NCBI GenBank assembly: GCA_035610365.1
Contig: CM069439.1
Location: forward strand, 3,906,001 to 3,970,000
Direction: 5' to 3'
Length of the DNA stretch: 64,000 bases
DNA from: Aquatica leii
Lineage: Eukaryota; Arthropoda; Insecta; Coleoptera; Lampyridae
Part shown: piece after piece, positions 46,205-58,797 of the stretch
Layout: every line of letters begins with the position of its first letter
Position numbering within the stretch: position 1 is the first letter of the stretch
Program-made: the position numbers and the translations under genes
Notes under the pieces: model-generated
What the model was told of the DNA's origin: nothing
Database searches by the model: none
What the model saw: only the letters and a program-made list of their open reading frames with translations

Positions 46205-47570
46205 CTAAACGTATAACCAAAAAATTCCACGTTGCTTTAACAGATAAGTCTGCAGTGTGATGTTAAGAAATTGTGATTTATTCTTATATTGCCATGCGGC
46301 TTCATTTGATAGTTTTTGCTTTAGAAAATCTATCAAAAGTTGCTGCAACACATGCACAGCAACTATATCGTGAGCCTTAGAATCAGAAATTGTCACTAAG
46401 CTCAAGTACTCCAACTTGTTTTATTTATTGTAGTAAATAACAAAAAGATGTATTTTCGCTTGAGGATTATTCCATTGAAAGCCTCGCGCAGCATCTTAGA
46501 AACAATAATTTTTAGCAAAATCGTACAGAACAATGCATCTATTTAGAAAAATATTTTCCTTCAAACGTCTCAGATAAGCTGATTGTTTAGTAGCAATAAA
46601 AGAATGTTTTAATAGTTTGGAGTTCAAGAAATCTCATGTGGATTTGGTAATAGTTTCAAAGACACACTTTTTGAACGTCACATGTTCGATACTGTTTTGT
46701 TTAAATGCATCTTCAGCCTTAAGGTCATTAATACCTAGACATTCTGTACATCGTCTGAAACAACATTTAATAAGTTTTAATTGGTGTTTTTCGATTTATC
46801 AACTCTGGAAGTTTACACTGAACCATTGTTAACTTTGCATTTTGATGTAGAGTACATACACGCACTAAATGTGTGCCAGCAAATCCTAAGAGAACACTAC
46901 TTTTGGCAAAGTTCACAGAATTTCAAAAACCATATATTTCTTTGTTCAGGATGGCGTTCTTTGAAGAGAAAAAAATATTTCTTTAATATATATTCAAAAT
47001 CAGAAAATTTTGTACATGAACTCGTTTGCCATATATTTGAATACAAACAAAATCTTTCTTACATCTGTCCACTTTTAGCTTTTGTTGCAATGAAGTTAGT
47101 TACTCCAAATTAAGTCTTTCAAAGTCCAGCTAACTTTTGTCTGTTGTACTATTAAATTTTTTTTAATTGACTAATTATCTCACTGTCATAGTTAGGCTGA
47201 ACTAGTTTTTCTAAGCTTAGACCAAGTATTCTCGTTTTGAATGTTTCTGTAAGTTTTTTTAATTTGTTTACAAAATATTTCTTTTCGCTCAGTTGTTTTT
47301 TTTTCAATGGTGTTTAATCAAAACTATACCTTTATTTAAATTTTCAAAGATCTGTTCTTTTTCATAAATAGATAATAATAACTCTTCTTTTTCTTCTGGT
47401 TCAGTTTTTGGTTTCTGTAGTAACTTTAAAACTGCTTTGCGACAACTGTCACATATTTTTTCACCTGCAACAATTTCTCCAATAAGTTTTAAAATATTAT
47501 CATTCACAGATTTTCTTCTTGCAACAATAAATATACAATCATTTTTGATATACTTGCTTCCGCCATATTA
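46205..47570 (-). pseudogene. unclassified DDE-like transposon protein, in pieces
   Basis: Minus strand, from 47570 downward. 47507-47304 open: NDNILKLIGEIVAGEKICDS, CRKAVLKLL (zinc-finger-like CxxC) and an acidic end. 47240-47060: TETFKTRILGLSLEKLVQPN, FGVTNFIATKAKSGQ. 47000-46850: FKERHPEQRNIWFLKFCELC. 46740-46620: RCTECLGINDLKAEDAFKQN, EHVTFKKCVFETITKS. 46600-46205: FIATKQSAYLRRLKENIFLN, RCIVLYDFAKNY, ARGFQWNNPQAKIHLFVIYY, EYLSLVTISDSKAHDIVAVH, WQYKNKSQFLNITLQ. I recognise this as a protein family that recurs in insect and cnidarian genomes as repetitive 'uncharacterized' genes. Asp in VLYDFA and TISDS would be candidates for a DDE/RNase H fold. Superfamily not known to me. Multiple stops. 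Confidence 0.65.
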
Positions 47571-47864
47571 GTTGTTAAGCCTTTCACAGCATCATATCTA
47601 ACAACCATACTAGCATCACCTTAAATATTTCACCAAACTTAAATACACACACTTTTAACTCACTAAATCAGATTAACAGTATAAACCTTTTTTATCAAAA
47701 TGACAACACAAATTAAAACTAGGCTAGTGTTATTTGTTCACTTTTTGAAAGTAACAGGAAGACTAAGCAGCTAATATAATAATGAATCACTGCCATCAGT
47801 TTGTCCTGTTAGTACAGAAAAACACAGCATCGCCAGCCACCCCATATAGTCAGATACCATTTAC

Positions 47865-48475
47865 AATATACAAGGTGTATCTAAAATACGACTACAAACT
47901 CAAGAAGTAGTTTCCTTGTGTCGTCAAATGAAATTTTTTCGTTTAAACATTTGGTTTAAAGTGTCAGTTTTGAGATATTTGCAACGCCCATGTTTGGAAT
48001 GAAAAAAACCCTAATGAGATTCAAGAAAGTAACTTTCAGTGGTAGTTTTCTATTAATGTATTTTAAGAAATAGTTTATTTATACCAAACAATGTCGTTTA
48101 TGCACGATAGAGCATATAAGTCGCTCCGCTTACGATTTCTTAAATATAATTCTTATAGGTGGTTAATTGGAAGAAACGGCACTAGACGCTGGTCAGCCCG
48201 TAGACCAGATATTAACCCTTTAGCCTTTTTCTGAAGTTATGTAAACTGCAAAGTATACAAAACCCCCGTAAGCAATATACAAGAACTGCAAAATCGATTT
48301 TTTGCAACTGTAAATGTAAGACAGAATGTGCAATTATTTACGCGAATAACGAACAATTTAACGACATTTAGACGTTTGTGTTTTATCCAATGGAGAAAGT
48401 ATTATCTAGTATATTTGAAAAGAATGTGTAAAATAGAAATTTCATTTAACAGTAATTTAACTATGGGTTATCCGA
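47865..48475 (+). pseudogene. mariner-like relic D, internally deleted
   Basis: The left part (47873 onward) is non-coding and may include a terminal repeat, caaggtgtatctaaaatacg. After about 250 bases comes the transposase C-terminus: RWLIGRNGTRRWSARRPDIN followed by PLAFF, where Asp in RPDIN is the third catalytic residue. Then VYKTPVSNIQELQNRFFATV, NVRQNV and RRLCFIQWRKYY. This is the same DUF4817-type group as relics A and C, but the HTH and first two acidic motifs are gone. The 3' boundary is near 48475. Confidence 0.75.
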
Positions 48476-48499
48476 TAACATTATTTTGTATTTATTTTT

Positions 48500-51400
48500 A
48501 TTTTTGGTGTCAGCAAATCGTTAAGAAGAAATTTGCTCTTTTTAGAACAGTTTATTTTTTTTTTCATAAGGTCAATAAGCTTAGAGGACTACAGGTCCGT
48601 AATTTACGATTTATTTTGCTGATTTTTTCAAATGCTTTAATAGATCTTTTGTTTTGACAATTTTGCTTGTATTTATGCTCTTATTTCACTTGCAAAAATA
48701 ACAACACGTTAAACAAACACACTGTATTATTTAAAATTAATTGTAAATTTTGCAGTTTGTTTAAGTTTTTATTTAATCAGTATATGATATTCTCATCTTT
48801 TCATAAAATTAAACAATGAAAATAGCAAACTAAAAGTGGGTGTACTACATAAGTTGACTCACATTTCCCTACAATAAATCATATTTTGGTTTGTAAATAT
48901 CTCGTATGCTACGTTGGTAACGTTTAAAATTCTTGACAACTGTGATATATTTTTACCATAACTTCTAATCCCATCATAATCCCACTTTAAATATCAAAAT
49001 TTTAAAAATCTAGTATCTATTTAAAACTCATTAAATCCTCTTTAAAATGAGCTATTATTGAACTTTCTAAAATCAAAAAGATATGTCTAAGAATATTATA
49101 TAGTTAGTTTAACATCGATGTTAACTTAATAGAATTAGAAATAATTTTTTTAAATTTTTTGTTAAGGTTTCTAATCTCGCCGAGCCTCATAATTATGGGT
49201 TTAAAAAACTACGTCTAAATATATTTAAAAAAAAAACGCTAGCTTAACATCCTTACATTTGAATTTTGATTTTCTCTTAACACAAACAAGCACAAAAATG
49301 ATTCATTGCAAAATTCAACAATCTATAAAAATCTATAACTTCCATATAAGTAAAAAATAAGTTTGAATTAGTAGAGATGCTACTACACGTACTTTCAAAC
49401 AATATTTGATAATTTGTTTCATCTTTGATGTTCTTTGATATGCTTCTATTTACAATCGCAAAAACAAAAAATCCTATAAACGCTTTCAAATTAAAAAAAA
49501 TTAAATTTTTCACAGAATTCAAAATTTGTAACAGTATAAGAAAAATGGAAAACCGGGTAACGATCTTTTGTTTCAACCCAAATCAATACCGTCTCTAATA
49601 TTTACTTTTATCATGTACTTATGTTAATAAATAGCTGAAGTAGTAAAATGTTAGATAAATTAGTAGTTAATCGCTTAAATTTTAATGAGGAACATTTAGA
49701 AACTTTTAAAATCCATTTACTGATAAATCTAATTATTAATAGAACTTTGCTTAGCGAAAGTTTAAAGTTTAGAAAAAATACTCGTTTAAGGAACTAACTG
49801 GAGTAACTTATTTTTAGTTTAGGATAAACCAAGACTAAAAGTTTAGAAAAAAAACTTTTTAGGGTAGCGTTATTTGGAAAACTTTTAAAAGATTTTACGT
49901 AGAACTTATCAAAGCATTTGTGAAAATTGTATTCTAACTTAACTTATAGTGTGCTATTATTAAATTAATTGTTAATTATTTATTAGGTAACAATAGATGT
50001 GATCATTATCTTGTAACAAAAAATAAGTTGAGTTAATATGGTAGTAGTGCAAAATGTAAAATATTGTTTTCAGTAAATTAAGTAAAAATTTTTACTTAAA
50101 ATTGTTACGTAGCGCACAGTTCAAACCGTTCAAAAGTGGAAATTAAACAATTAAAACTACTTTATACTCTTTGAACAAATAACGTTACAAACAAACAAAG
50201 CTGAAATTGTCGATACTAACAAGTGAGAAAGTTTAGGCAGTTACAATACACGAACATTTCATCATATAGTAGTCAAAATGCGTAAGAACAGAAAAAAACT
50301 GCAAAATTAAATTTCAAATAGAGTCGTTGTGTATTGGTAAGAAACAGTTTCTTTAGATTCCGTACAATACAAAATAGAAAATAAGATATTTTTATTATCT
50401 AAAAAACATTTCACCGTTATTTAGAGTATATCTATATAGACGTTATATAAGAAACCTCGTTATCATTTGTAAAGAAAATTATTCAAATCACGTTGAAGAA
50501 CATACACCTTACCTATATTGTTATTTTTAATTAAGTCGCTCTACTTTGAATCTTCCTAGCTTTAGAATTATGAATAATAAATTCTAGTTCTGAATGTTAT
50601 AGACATCAATTATAGATATACGTTATTTACATTTTTTTCTAAAATTGTCACATATTTCAGTACTTTAATGTTAAATAAATGCAAAAATATTCATCAATTT
50701 GACATTTTGTTTATTTGACTTTTTTGGAGAGTGCTTACATTTCTACGTATTTCTTTTAAAATTTTCTAAATTATAGAATATATTTACATATTTTCCGAGA
50801 AAAAAGTTTTTCCACCATAAATAAATAAGACATATAAATAATCAATGACGTTATTTATTCAGAAAAGAATTAACCACTAATGACAATAACGCAAAATATT
50901 TTCATATCACGTAAATAGGAAACAACATTTATGTATTTCGGTACATAATGGCAAAATTGATTTATGTTAGTCCATTACTCGTGTTTAACGAGCATAAGGT
51001 TTAGATCTTGCCTTATTAAGTACCTTCCGAAACACATTTCACAAATGTAATCCCACTAAAACACTGTTTTCCTCGATAGCATACAAATTCGTTTTAAAAT
51101 TTCACAGAAATTTTCCTAAATTAATTTGTAAATACCCATCATTTGCTATCTTGTTTTTCAATGTATTCTGTTTTTCACTTAGTACAGTATTCAAATATCT
51201 AAAGAAATGATTCAATTAAACTTGAGGATTTCTTAAAATGTTTCAAGTTTTAACAAGTTGCTGTTTATGGTTAAAATGGTCAATTACTTCTGTGGTAAAG
51301 TGGTATGCAAATAACTTTACACTTCGTGCAAATACAAATAAATCGATATGTTCTTGTGAAAACAAAGAACTGTTACGTTTCAGATACAGTTTTGGAATAA

Positions 51401-52080
51401 AAATGAGAAACGGAAGCAACGCTTAATCAATACGTTTTCAGAACTTTTAAAACTTTAAATTTTAGCAAGCATTTTCAGTGTTATAAGGTATATGATGTTT
51501 AGTTAAAGAAAATCATTTTAATTTAAACGTATTTTTCAAAAATATCAATTTTAAATTACGAATTGTACAATTGACTTTGATTTTGTTCATTACAAAAATA
51601 CAAATATATAAAATCGTATTTAAATATATGAGTGTTGTTAATCAAAAATAATTTTAAATTTAGTATCGCTTCGATAGTTTTAAGTTTACTTTTTTTTAAG
51701 CTACAACCCATAAAATGTTATAACATTTTCAACGTTTTACTACCTAAATTTTTTTTAATTTTTGTGGTAATAGGAATAATTAAAGCAAATTCATACTTAT
51801 AAAACTTGATGCTTTTTAAAAAAAATTTAATTGATGATAAAATGCAAATTATAAAAATATTTTTTAATAAAAATAATCTTGACCATAAAAAATGGTACAT
51901 GAAACTGTTGTAAGTTTATTAGAAAACGTTAAAATTTGTTGTTCTGAAAGTACACCAACAAAAAATTTTGTAAAATTTTTGACAATAGTAAAAAAATTTT
52001 TAAAAATAAACAAAAGTGCGTTTTAACATTGTTTTATTTATTTATTTTGGTAATGAGTACATCGAACTAACGTAACGACT
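48500..52080. other. AT-rich interval without recognisable genes
   Basis: No supported coding text. A 99-codon minus-strand frame (49277-49576) and a 62-codon plus-strand frame (51238-51426) have no recognisable domain. Confidence 0.5.
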
Positions 52081-52081
52081 T

Positions 52082-52143
52082 ATATTTGATTCACAGTAAC
52101 CCAGCAACTACAATAAATTAAATACTTGTACACGTGTTTCGAC
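52082..52143. repeat. left inverted repeat bounding Penelope relic 2
   Basis: Runs from atatttgattcacagtaacc through caactacaataaattaaat to cacgtgtttcgac. Its reverse complement is present at 53124-53188 with a few changes and one small indel. Confidence 0.9.
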
Positions 52144-53165
52144 AAACTCAGCTGTCATTCTTAGCGAACTGATAATAAAACTATAATTATGACTAAAGAT
52201 AATTTATACCAAAATTATGTGACGCTTTATTACGTCTCACTGATTTTAGTTGAACAATTTTGAAAAACCTAACCGGCCGTAGTTAAGTTCGTTTACCAAT
52301 GAACATTTATTTTTACAAATTTCTGAAATTTACAAACTCTCGTATAGATCTAGTTCTTTTCTATTGTTTATTTTCTTAATTCATTTGATTTCTTCAATTT
52401 TTTTGAACTTATATAGGGCAACACTGGTTTTATCTATTCTCTTATATTTGGCATTAACTAAATGCTCTATATAACGGGTTTTCAAGGGTCTTCTGGTTTG
52501 CCCTATAGTTTTTACAACTAATTTTATATATTCCCGATTTATCGCACATATCTATTGGATCTTTCGGGTTTCCTAAAAGATTTTTTATATTGTTGTTAGT
52601 GGTTGTTATTATTTTGTAATAAAATTTTAAGAAGACTTTTTTAAGTCCTCTAGTATATGTGGGATAATACAGAAGTTTTACATATTTATTTTCTTTTTTG
52701 CTGTTTTAATATTGGATTTATGTTTTTGCTTCCTAATGATATTGTTGACTATTGATTCTGAAAATCCTTTGTATGTTGCAATATATTTAATATATTTTAG
52801 TTCTTTGTTAAAATTATCTTTTGACAATGGAAAATTAAATAATCGTTAAATCAAAAATTGAAAAGCAGCAAGTTTATGTGGCAATCTATGGTTTCAGTGA
52901 TTTACTGTAAATCGCATAGTGTTGGTACATTTGCGGTAAAAGTCAATATTTAATTTATTGTCCTTTATGGTCACTAAAGTATCCAGGGATGGCAACTTCT
53001 CATTGTTATCTATTTAATGTAAAAACTTAATAGTTTCAAATTTTGAATTTTAAACCTCAACAAAGTCTTAGAGGCTGCAAACACTAGTATTAATGACTGC
53101 AAAAATGTCGTCCACATGCCTAAGTCGAAACACGTGTACGACAAGTATTCAATTTATTGTAGTTG
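52144..53165 (-). pseudogene. Penelope-like relic 2 (RT palm to GIY-YIG), 5'-truncated
   Basis: Minus strand from 53124: LRHVDDIFAVINTSV, the RT catalytic box with VDD. Then NNEKLPSLDTLVTIKDNKLN, IDFYRKCTNTMRFTVNH, HRLPHKLAAFQF, FNFPLSKDNFNKELKYIKYI, GFSESIVNNIIRKQKHKSN. After that YYPTYTRGLKKVFLKFYY, TTTNNNIKNLLGNPKDPIDM and CDKSGIYKISCKN, then in another frame GQTRRPLKTRYIEHLVNAKY, the GIY-YIG nuclease (YIG lost at the frameshift). About 150 bases of 3' sequence precede the left inverted repeat. It is a different PLE lineage from the element at 41-44 kb, judging by the divergent RT text. Confidence 0.87.
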
Positions 53166-53188
53166 CTGGGTTATTATGAATCAAATAT
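53124..53188. repeat. right inverted repeat bounding Penelope relic 2
   Basis: gtcgaaacacgtgtacgaca, then agtattcaatttattgtag, then ttgctgggttattatgaatc and aaatat: the mirror of 52082-52143. It abuts the truncated RT text directly at 53124, showing an inverted 3'-end copy joined to the 5' truncation point. Confidence 0.9.
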
Positions 53189-53496
53189 ATTTAACGCTAC
53201 AGTGTTTAGTGTTCCTTTTATTCATCGTAAAGATTTAAGTCCAGAATAAGATTAGTTGAAAAATTACACAATTTTGATGCGTAACATAAATAATTTTAAA
53301 ATTGATATTTGAGGTATTCACAACTATTTTAAATAAATTAGTAATCCCGAATTAATGAACTTATTGTATTAATAATTGACCAAAAAGCTACAATCTTTTG
53401 GTAGTTTAAAACGAGTTATGGCAAAGGTTTTTTTATAGTATGGCAATTAAGAGTAGTTTTCAAAAAAGTTTTTAATTTTCTAAAAGTTTAAAATCA

Positions 53497-54120
53497 CTAT
53501 ATTATGTTTAATTCAGCGTGTCCAAATTTTTTTGAGTCAATAGGGTTGCTATTATGTATAGTTTCCAAAACTATGTAAAATTTTTTGATAAGAAATTCAT
53601 TGACTCCAGTTATATTTGCACTGCATGTGTAGTTGACAAAGTTTCTTGCAACGTTTCCATCATTTAAACTTCCACTACATTGACGAGACTTATCAATAAT
53701 TACCTCTCTGAATTTTTTTGTACAACTTTTTTCCTTTCCTGTTTTGATTTTTCTTTTGTGCAGACAAATAAATTGTAAATTGTATAATATATGCAAAACA
53801 CATTCCATAAATCTGATCCAGCGATGCAATGTTGAAAGATAAAATCTATAGGCTTCTTGTCGTTCTTGTTTATTGTCAATTAGTTTCAGATTATTTATTT
53901 TAGACGGTTTGCAAAACATACTGTCATTGTCAGAAACATCTTGTGCTTTAGGGAAACAATGGTATGTTTAGAAATAACTATTTGAGTGCATTGAAGCTTA
54001 GATATTTGATTTTCTAAAGCAGAAACAGGTTTTCTCATTTTTGCTAGAGTTTCCTTAGTAAACTCAATTTATAATGGACCACAATATTTGTTGGACTAGG
54101 GTGCTAAATTTTTTCATAGT
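53497..54120 (-). pseudogene. Transib-like (RAG1-type) transposase fragment
   Basis: Minus strand. 54080-53925: IEFTKETLAKMRKPVSALEN, QISKLQCTQIVIS, VSLKHKMFLTMT. After a deletion with frame change, 140 codons open from 53919: FCKPSKINNLKLIDN, YRFYLSTLHRWIRFMECVLH, ILYNLQFI, then EKSCTKKFREVIIDKSRQCS, GSLNDGNVARNFVNYTCSAN and ITGVNEFLIKKFYIVLETIH. The combinations 'MFLTM', 'K.NNL', 'LSTLH..I..ME..LH..Y' and 'NDGN.AR.F' are those of Transib transposases, relatives of RAG1, in the segment after the first catalytic Asp. The terminal Glu region is not present. The tail after KFGHAE is lost. Confidence 0.7.
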
Positions 54121-54129
54121 ATTTGTTTA

Positions 54130-57100
54130 TTTTTGGTGTCAACTGACTTTAACGGAACTAAAGAAGTAATAAAAATTTTGCGTCTGAAATAAATTCACTT
54201 TCCCCAGATAAAATTTAAATTGTTTATAATCTGCCTGACAGAATTAAATTTTACGATTAGGACACAAATAATATTTAAGTTACATTTGGTAAAGTATTTG
54301 TTTAAATCAGTACCGCAGCTTAAAACAATAAATTTTTATATTTTATTTAAAAAGGTGCACGTTGACGCAAGATTTTATTGGTCATTCTCAAAGTAGACAC
54401 TTGAACGATTATAAAAATTGTAATTTTTAGATCTCGGCAAAAATCGCTCACTACTAAAAGTCTAAGAAAAAGTCTTAAGGTCTTCAAGAAAACCGCCATG
54501 TTCCTTAATTTAATTTAAAACAGTTAATAACCATAGAGAAACTGACAAAACAAAAATAAAATTTAGATTCAACCATTTAAAAATTATTGTAGGGGTTCAG
54601 AGTGGCGCGTATAATGAAGCTAAGGATGTGTTGCTTATAAATGGTCCAACTTACAACAAGTAATAAAAATTTAAGTTTTATTGATGCATAGCAATTGTTA
54701 TTTTAGTAATATGATAAACAACCGTATGTTTGAGTACGTTACGTTTAACGTTAAAATAAAAATAATTTGGTAAATCCATAATTTAATAGAATTTACAGCA
54801 ATAATTGATAATTTTCCGTTTTATTCAAAGACAAGTTAACCCTAATATTGGGTTTAGTAAAAACGAGACATCATAAAAACTAAATAAACCGAATATGTTT
54901 AAAGTAAAAGGGGCAAAACGGGCTAATTAAGCTGGGGTTGAAAACGGTATCGTTTGGTCAAAAGAAGTAATTAAAAAAAGGTCGTGAGGCGGTAGCTGAA
55001 GCAATCTTGAAATGATTTTGTATTAGAACCGATATAATTAGCCATATTAAAGTTTATGTAAACGGTTAACACTTAACAAATTAAATACAATTTTTAGTCT
55101 CCCGTAAAGCGTTACACATTCTAATTTTTTGATCTCCCTCGACTAAAATTGCTGGCAACGTAATTGTTGCTTTTCATTTCTTTTTGCTAATTATGCAGAT
55201 TGGTAAAAAGGATTAAGTCACTTACAACTTTTATAAAACTTGAAAAGTTTCTTAATTACGTAATTACAGTGTGTTAAAAATAATGGTATTCATTAGTGTA
55301 TGTTCTGAAAATTACGTTTCAAATTTAAAGATACGATAAAGAGCGTGACAGTTTCTAAATAAAAACACGTCTAAGCAACATACTGAACTTTTGATTTGAA
55401 TTATTCCGCTCTTAACCCCTTCTTTTATTTTCAGCTGTAATCAGTGTGCTTTACATTTGACTCTTATCAAGATGCTGGGAAGGCGCCTGCATTTCGTTTA
55501 CTGTATTTTATAGTTCGTTAGCCCCTTGCCTGTAGCATTCGTCTGTCTACGTTCAAAATTTATTTTTTCTTAGATCTTTTATAAATACATTTAAAACAAC
55601 CAAAAACTCAGATTTAGACGAAAATGCTCCCCTAAACATACAAAATATATACGTGTCAAAATCTTCCTCGATAATGTGTAAAACGATCGTGCTTTTTCAT
55701 GGTCTGTAACTAATTTTTTTGACTGGTACTAATCACACTAAACAAACACGTAATTTATTTAAAAAAAACAAAATATAGAACAAACATCTAATAATACGCG
55801 TTTTTCATAATGTATTTTAAAACAAATATATTAAAGCTCTGCGCATTTACGAGGAAATAGAGTGAAAAGCAATTAATAAATTAGGCAAGAATGTGTACAT
55901 ATTTTTTATATACGATTTAAACATAAATCTCCAACCTGAAGGTTCATTAAAGTAAATAATTAGTCCTTTACATATATTAGCATGGAATTAATTCGTTACT
56001 ATGTATGTAGATGCATATATGTTACACACAAATCTCTTTTTAGACGTCACTTCAAAAAGTCTTAATTTAATTCACTTTATTTTTTACGGAAAAAACGTTA
56101 AATAAACACGTTACGCAATTTTCTTTAGTTTAAATTGTCAGTGTTTCTTTAAACATCATAGGTAATAATGTACAATAAAAATCTTCTTTTTTTTGACAAT
56201 TTGATGGGCTATAAACTCGTTAAACGTATATATTATGTCGACTTTATTTTTAAACAATTTCTCCCTGAAAAATTCATAAAGGTATTTTATTAAACGGTGA
56301 TAGTCGGTTGGATAAAGCTCAAGAGAAAAAAGAGCGCTAGACAAGTTTTTACCTTTTAGTTATTTAAATTTTTTTACAGTTTTTGATCAAGGATTATTAA
56401 GCAAAACGGCTGTTGAATGCGCAGTTTTTCGTCCATAACGTTAGTTTCTTGACAGTATTTGTCAGCATTAATTTGTTGTAAAGAATGAAAAATGCACCAC
56501 GTTCATCGTTAACGATGAAGCGAGCAACGAAAGCTTTGGCGAATAAAGATTCAGTTTCCGGTCTTCAAGCTTCCATTGCATTAAAGCTTGATATTGTCAA
56601 AAATTATTAAACGTTAAATTTTTATCGTGTCTAGCACTTTTATTTTTGTTATGGCTACTACTTTATTAAATGCCCAAATTCTATCTTTTTAGTATTGCAA
56701 TATTGAATATCTAAACTAAGTTAAAATATAAAAAAATACATTTCTAAAATGTGATGAAAACAAAATTAAGTTAATAAAAATAAACTAATTTTAAAAAAGT
56801 ACACAACAACAATAGAAGTTTAATTAATTTTTTTTAAAACTTAATATTGCGGCAAACTGACGAAATTTTTTTTTCAACTAATTATATATTTAAATTCAGA
56901 ATGATGACCATTTAAAAAAACTGGCCAAAAAAACAATTATTAAAAAAAATTATTAGAAAAATAAAACTTAAAGCTTTCAATTATAACCTTCTTTCAGTTT
57001 CTATTTTTTGAATTTTTTGTTCTCAAAAATCTTTATTTTCCCACTTTCTTAATTTTTTTTGGTTTTTAAATTTTTGACCTTTTCCGCTTTTATTGAAATG

Positions 57101-58000
57101 GCTATTTTTGTTTTGAAAAAAAAAATCTTTATTGCACGTGCTTGTAAAACGAATATTAGTTTCTAACTAAAATAAATTTTTAAAAAACGTTTATTGTTGT
57201 TTCTCAAGACAATAATAAATTAAAAATCTTCTATTAATCACAAAAGTTAATTACAACAAAACATTAAAAATGGATTTTTTTGTTAATTAAAAAGAAAACA
57301 TAAATATTAAAGCTTTATATTCCGATTTTCTTGCGTAAATATTTAAAAATTAATTACACTAAATTTTTTTAACAAAGAATTAAATAATGAATGAATAATA
57401 ATGGTAACCGCTAATACAAGAAAAAACAAAACAACTAATATGTTATAAATTGAAAAGAAAGTATCGTGATTTTGGAAAAAAAAACTTTTGTAATGCGTTA
57501 AATATTAAATAATAAATAAGTTTGCTGCATATGTCGTATGTATAAAAATATACAGTTGAAAATATTTTGACAAAAAATATTGTTTGATTCACCTTATATA
57601 TACACAAAGAACTCTATGATTATTTATCTTCCAAAGTAAAAATTTTGATATATCGTATAAAAACAGTAGAAAAACGCAGTAATAAATATTTTGAGCAATA
57701 CGAAACGAGGATTTTATTTTAAGGTGACAAGTTTCAAATGTATAGTTTTATGTAAAATAGAAATTATTTTTGTATATTTCAGTGTATTCCTTAAAATGTT
57801 ATTTAAACGATAATCAATATCTTATCGTTTTTATTTTTATTTTAAATAACTTAGTACTTTGTTTCAGCATCATTAACTATATTTTATTTGATTAAAAATG
57901 CTTTACAAACTAAAAAATCTCAAATTTAATTTGTTAAGTATACGTTTTAATAGGATTGGGTTAATTAATAAATTTGGCTGCTATTTATCATTTCAGTTTT
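54130..58000. other. AT-rich interval without recognisable genes
   Basis: No recognisable coding text. 55440-55520 and 56460-56580 are mildly GC-richer but show no motif. Confidence 0.5.
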
Positions 58001-58021
58001 CAGTTCAAATATTGAGAATGA

Positions 58022-58290
58022 AAATGAACAATACAAAAGCTTCATAAATAATTAAGAAAATGTATACTGAATCACCGTTATTTATAAACAAATATTTACG
58101 GTTACATATTAAATTATTACTGTCAAGTAAGGATTAAAAAATAATTGACAAAAAGAAATATTGAAAACATTTTTGCACAAATAAAAATAAGATTAAGTCT
58201 TCCTTCATTTATTAAATTTTTAACAAAAAAAAAATAACAATTGTTGACAATTATTTATATATTTTTCTTTTTTATCACATTAAAAAACAG
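58022..58290. repeat. direct repeat, copy 1
   Basis: About 265 bases, from atgaacaatacaaaagcttc to atcacattaaaaa, repeated at 58531-58797 with roughly one mismatch per 10-15 bases and a few indels. Copy spacing is 515 bases, measured at the shared gcttcataaataattaag. Confidence 0.88.
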
Positions 58291-58530
58291 AAAAAAAATG
58301 ACGCTATAATCTCTCTCTATTTGCTTTTTAAAACGTGATTTTGGCAGAATGCCTTTCTCAGACTATGTCTATGTTTCAAACTACAATCAAGAATTTTTGC
58401 TATCTAATTTAAAAGCTCTTTTAATGAAGCGGTCGACAATTTGAGCAATTTGTTTTAAAAAAATTGTTTACAGCTAATGCTACATGACTACATAGTAGAT
58501 TTCTTCCATAAACCATAAAAATGAAATAAA

Positions 58531-58797
58531 AATGAAAAATAAACAACACGAAAGCTTCATAAATAATTAAGAAAATGTAAACTGAATCGCCGTAATTCAT
58601 AAACAAATGTTTACTGTTACATATTAAATTATTGCTGTCAAGTAAAGATTAAAAAATAATTGACAAAAAAATATTGAAAACATTTTGCAAAAATAAAAAT
58701 AAGATTAAGTCTTCTTCAGTTATTATATTTGTTTAACAAAAACAAGTAACAATTGTTGACAATTAATTATATATTTTTCTTTTTTTACCACATTAAA
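58531..58797. repeat. direct repeat, copy 2
   Basis: Partner of 58022-58290. It shares gcttcataaataattaag, ggttacatattaaattatt-type text and gtaacaattgttgacaatta. It ends exactly where the jerky/pogo-like coding text begins, so the repeat may be part of that element's 5' region. Confidence 0.88.
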
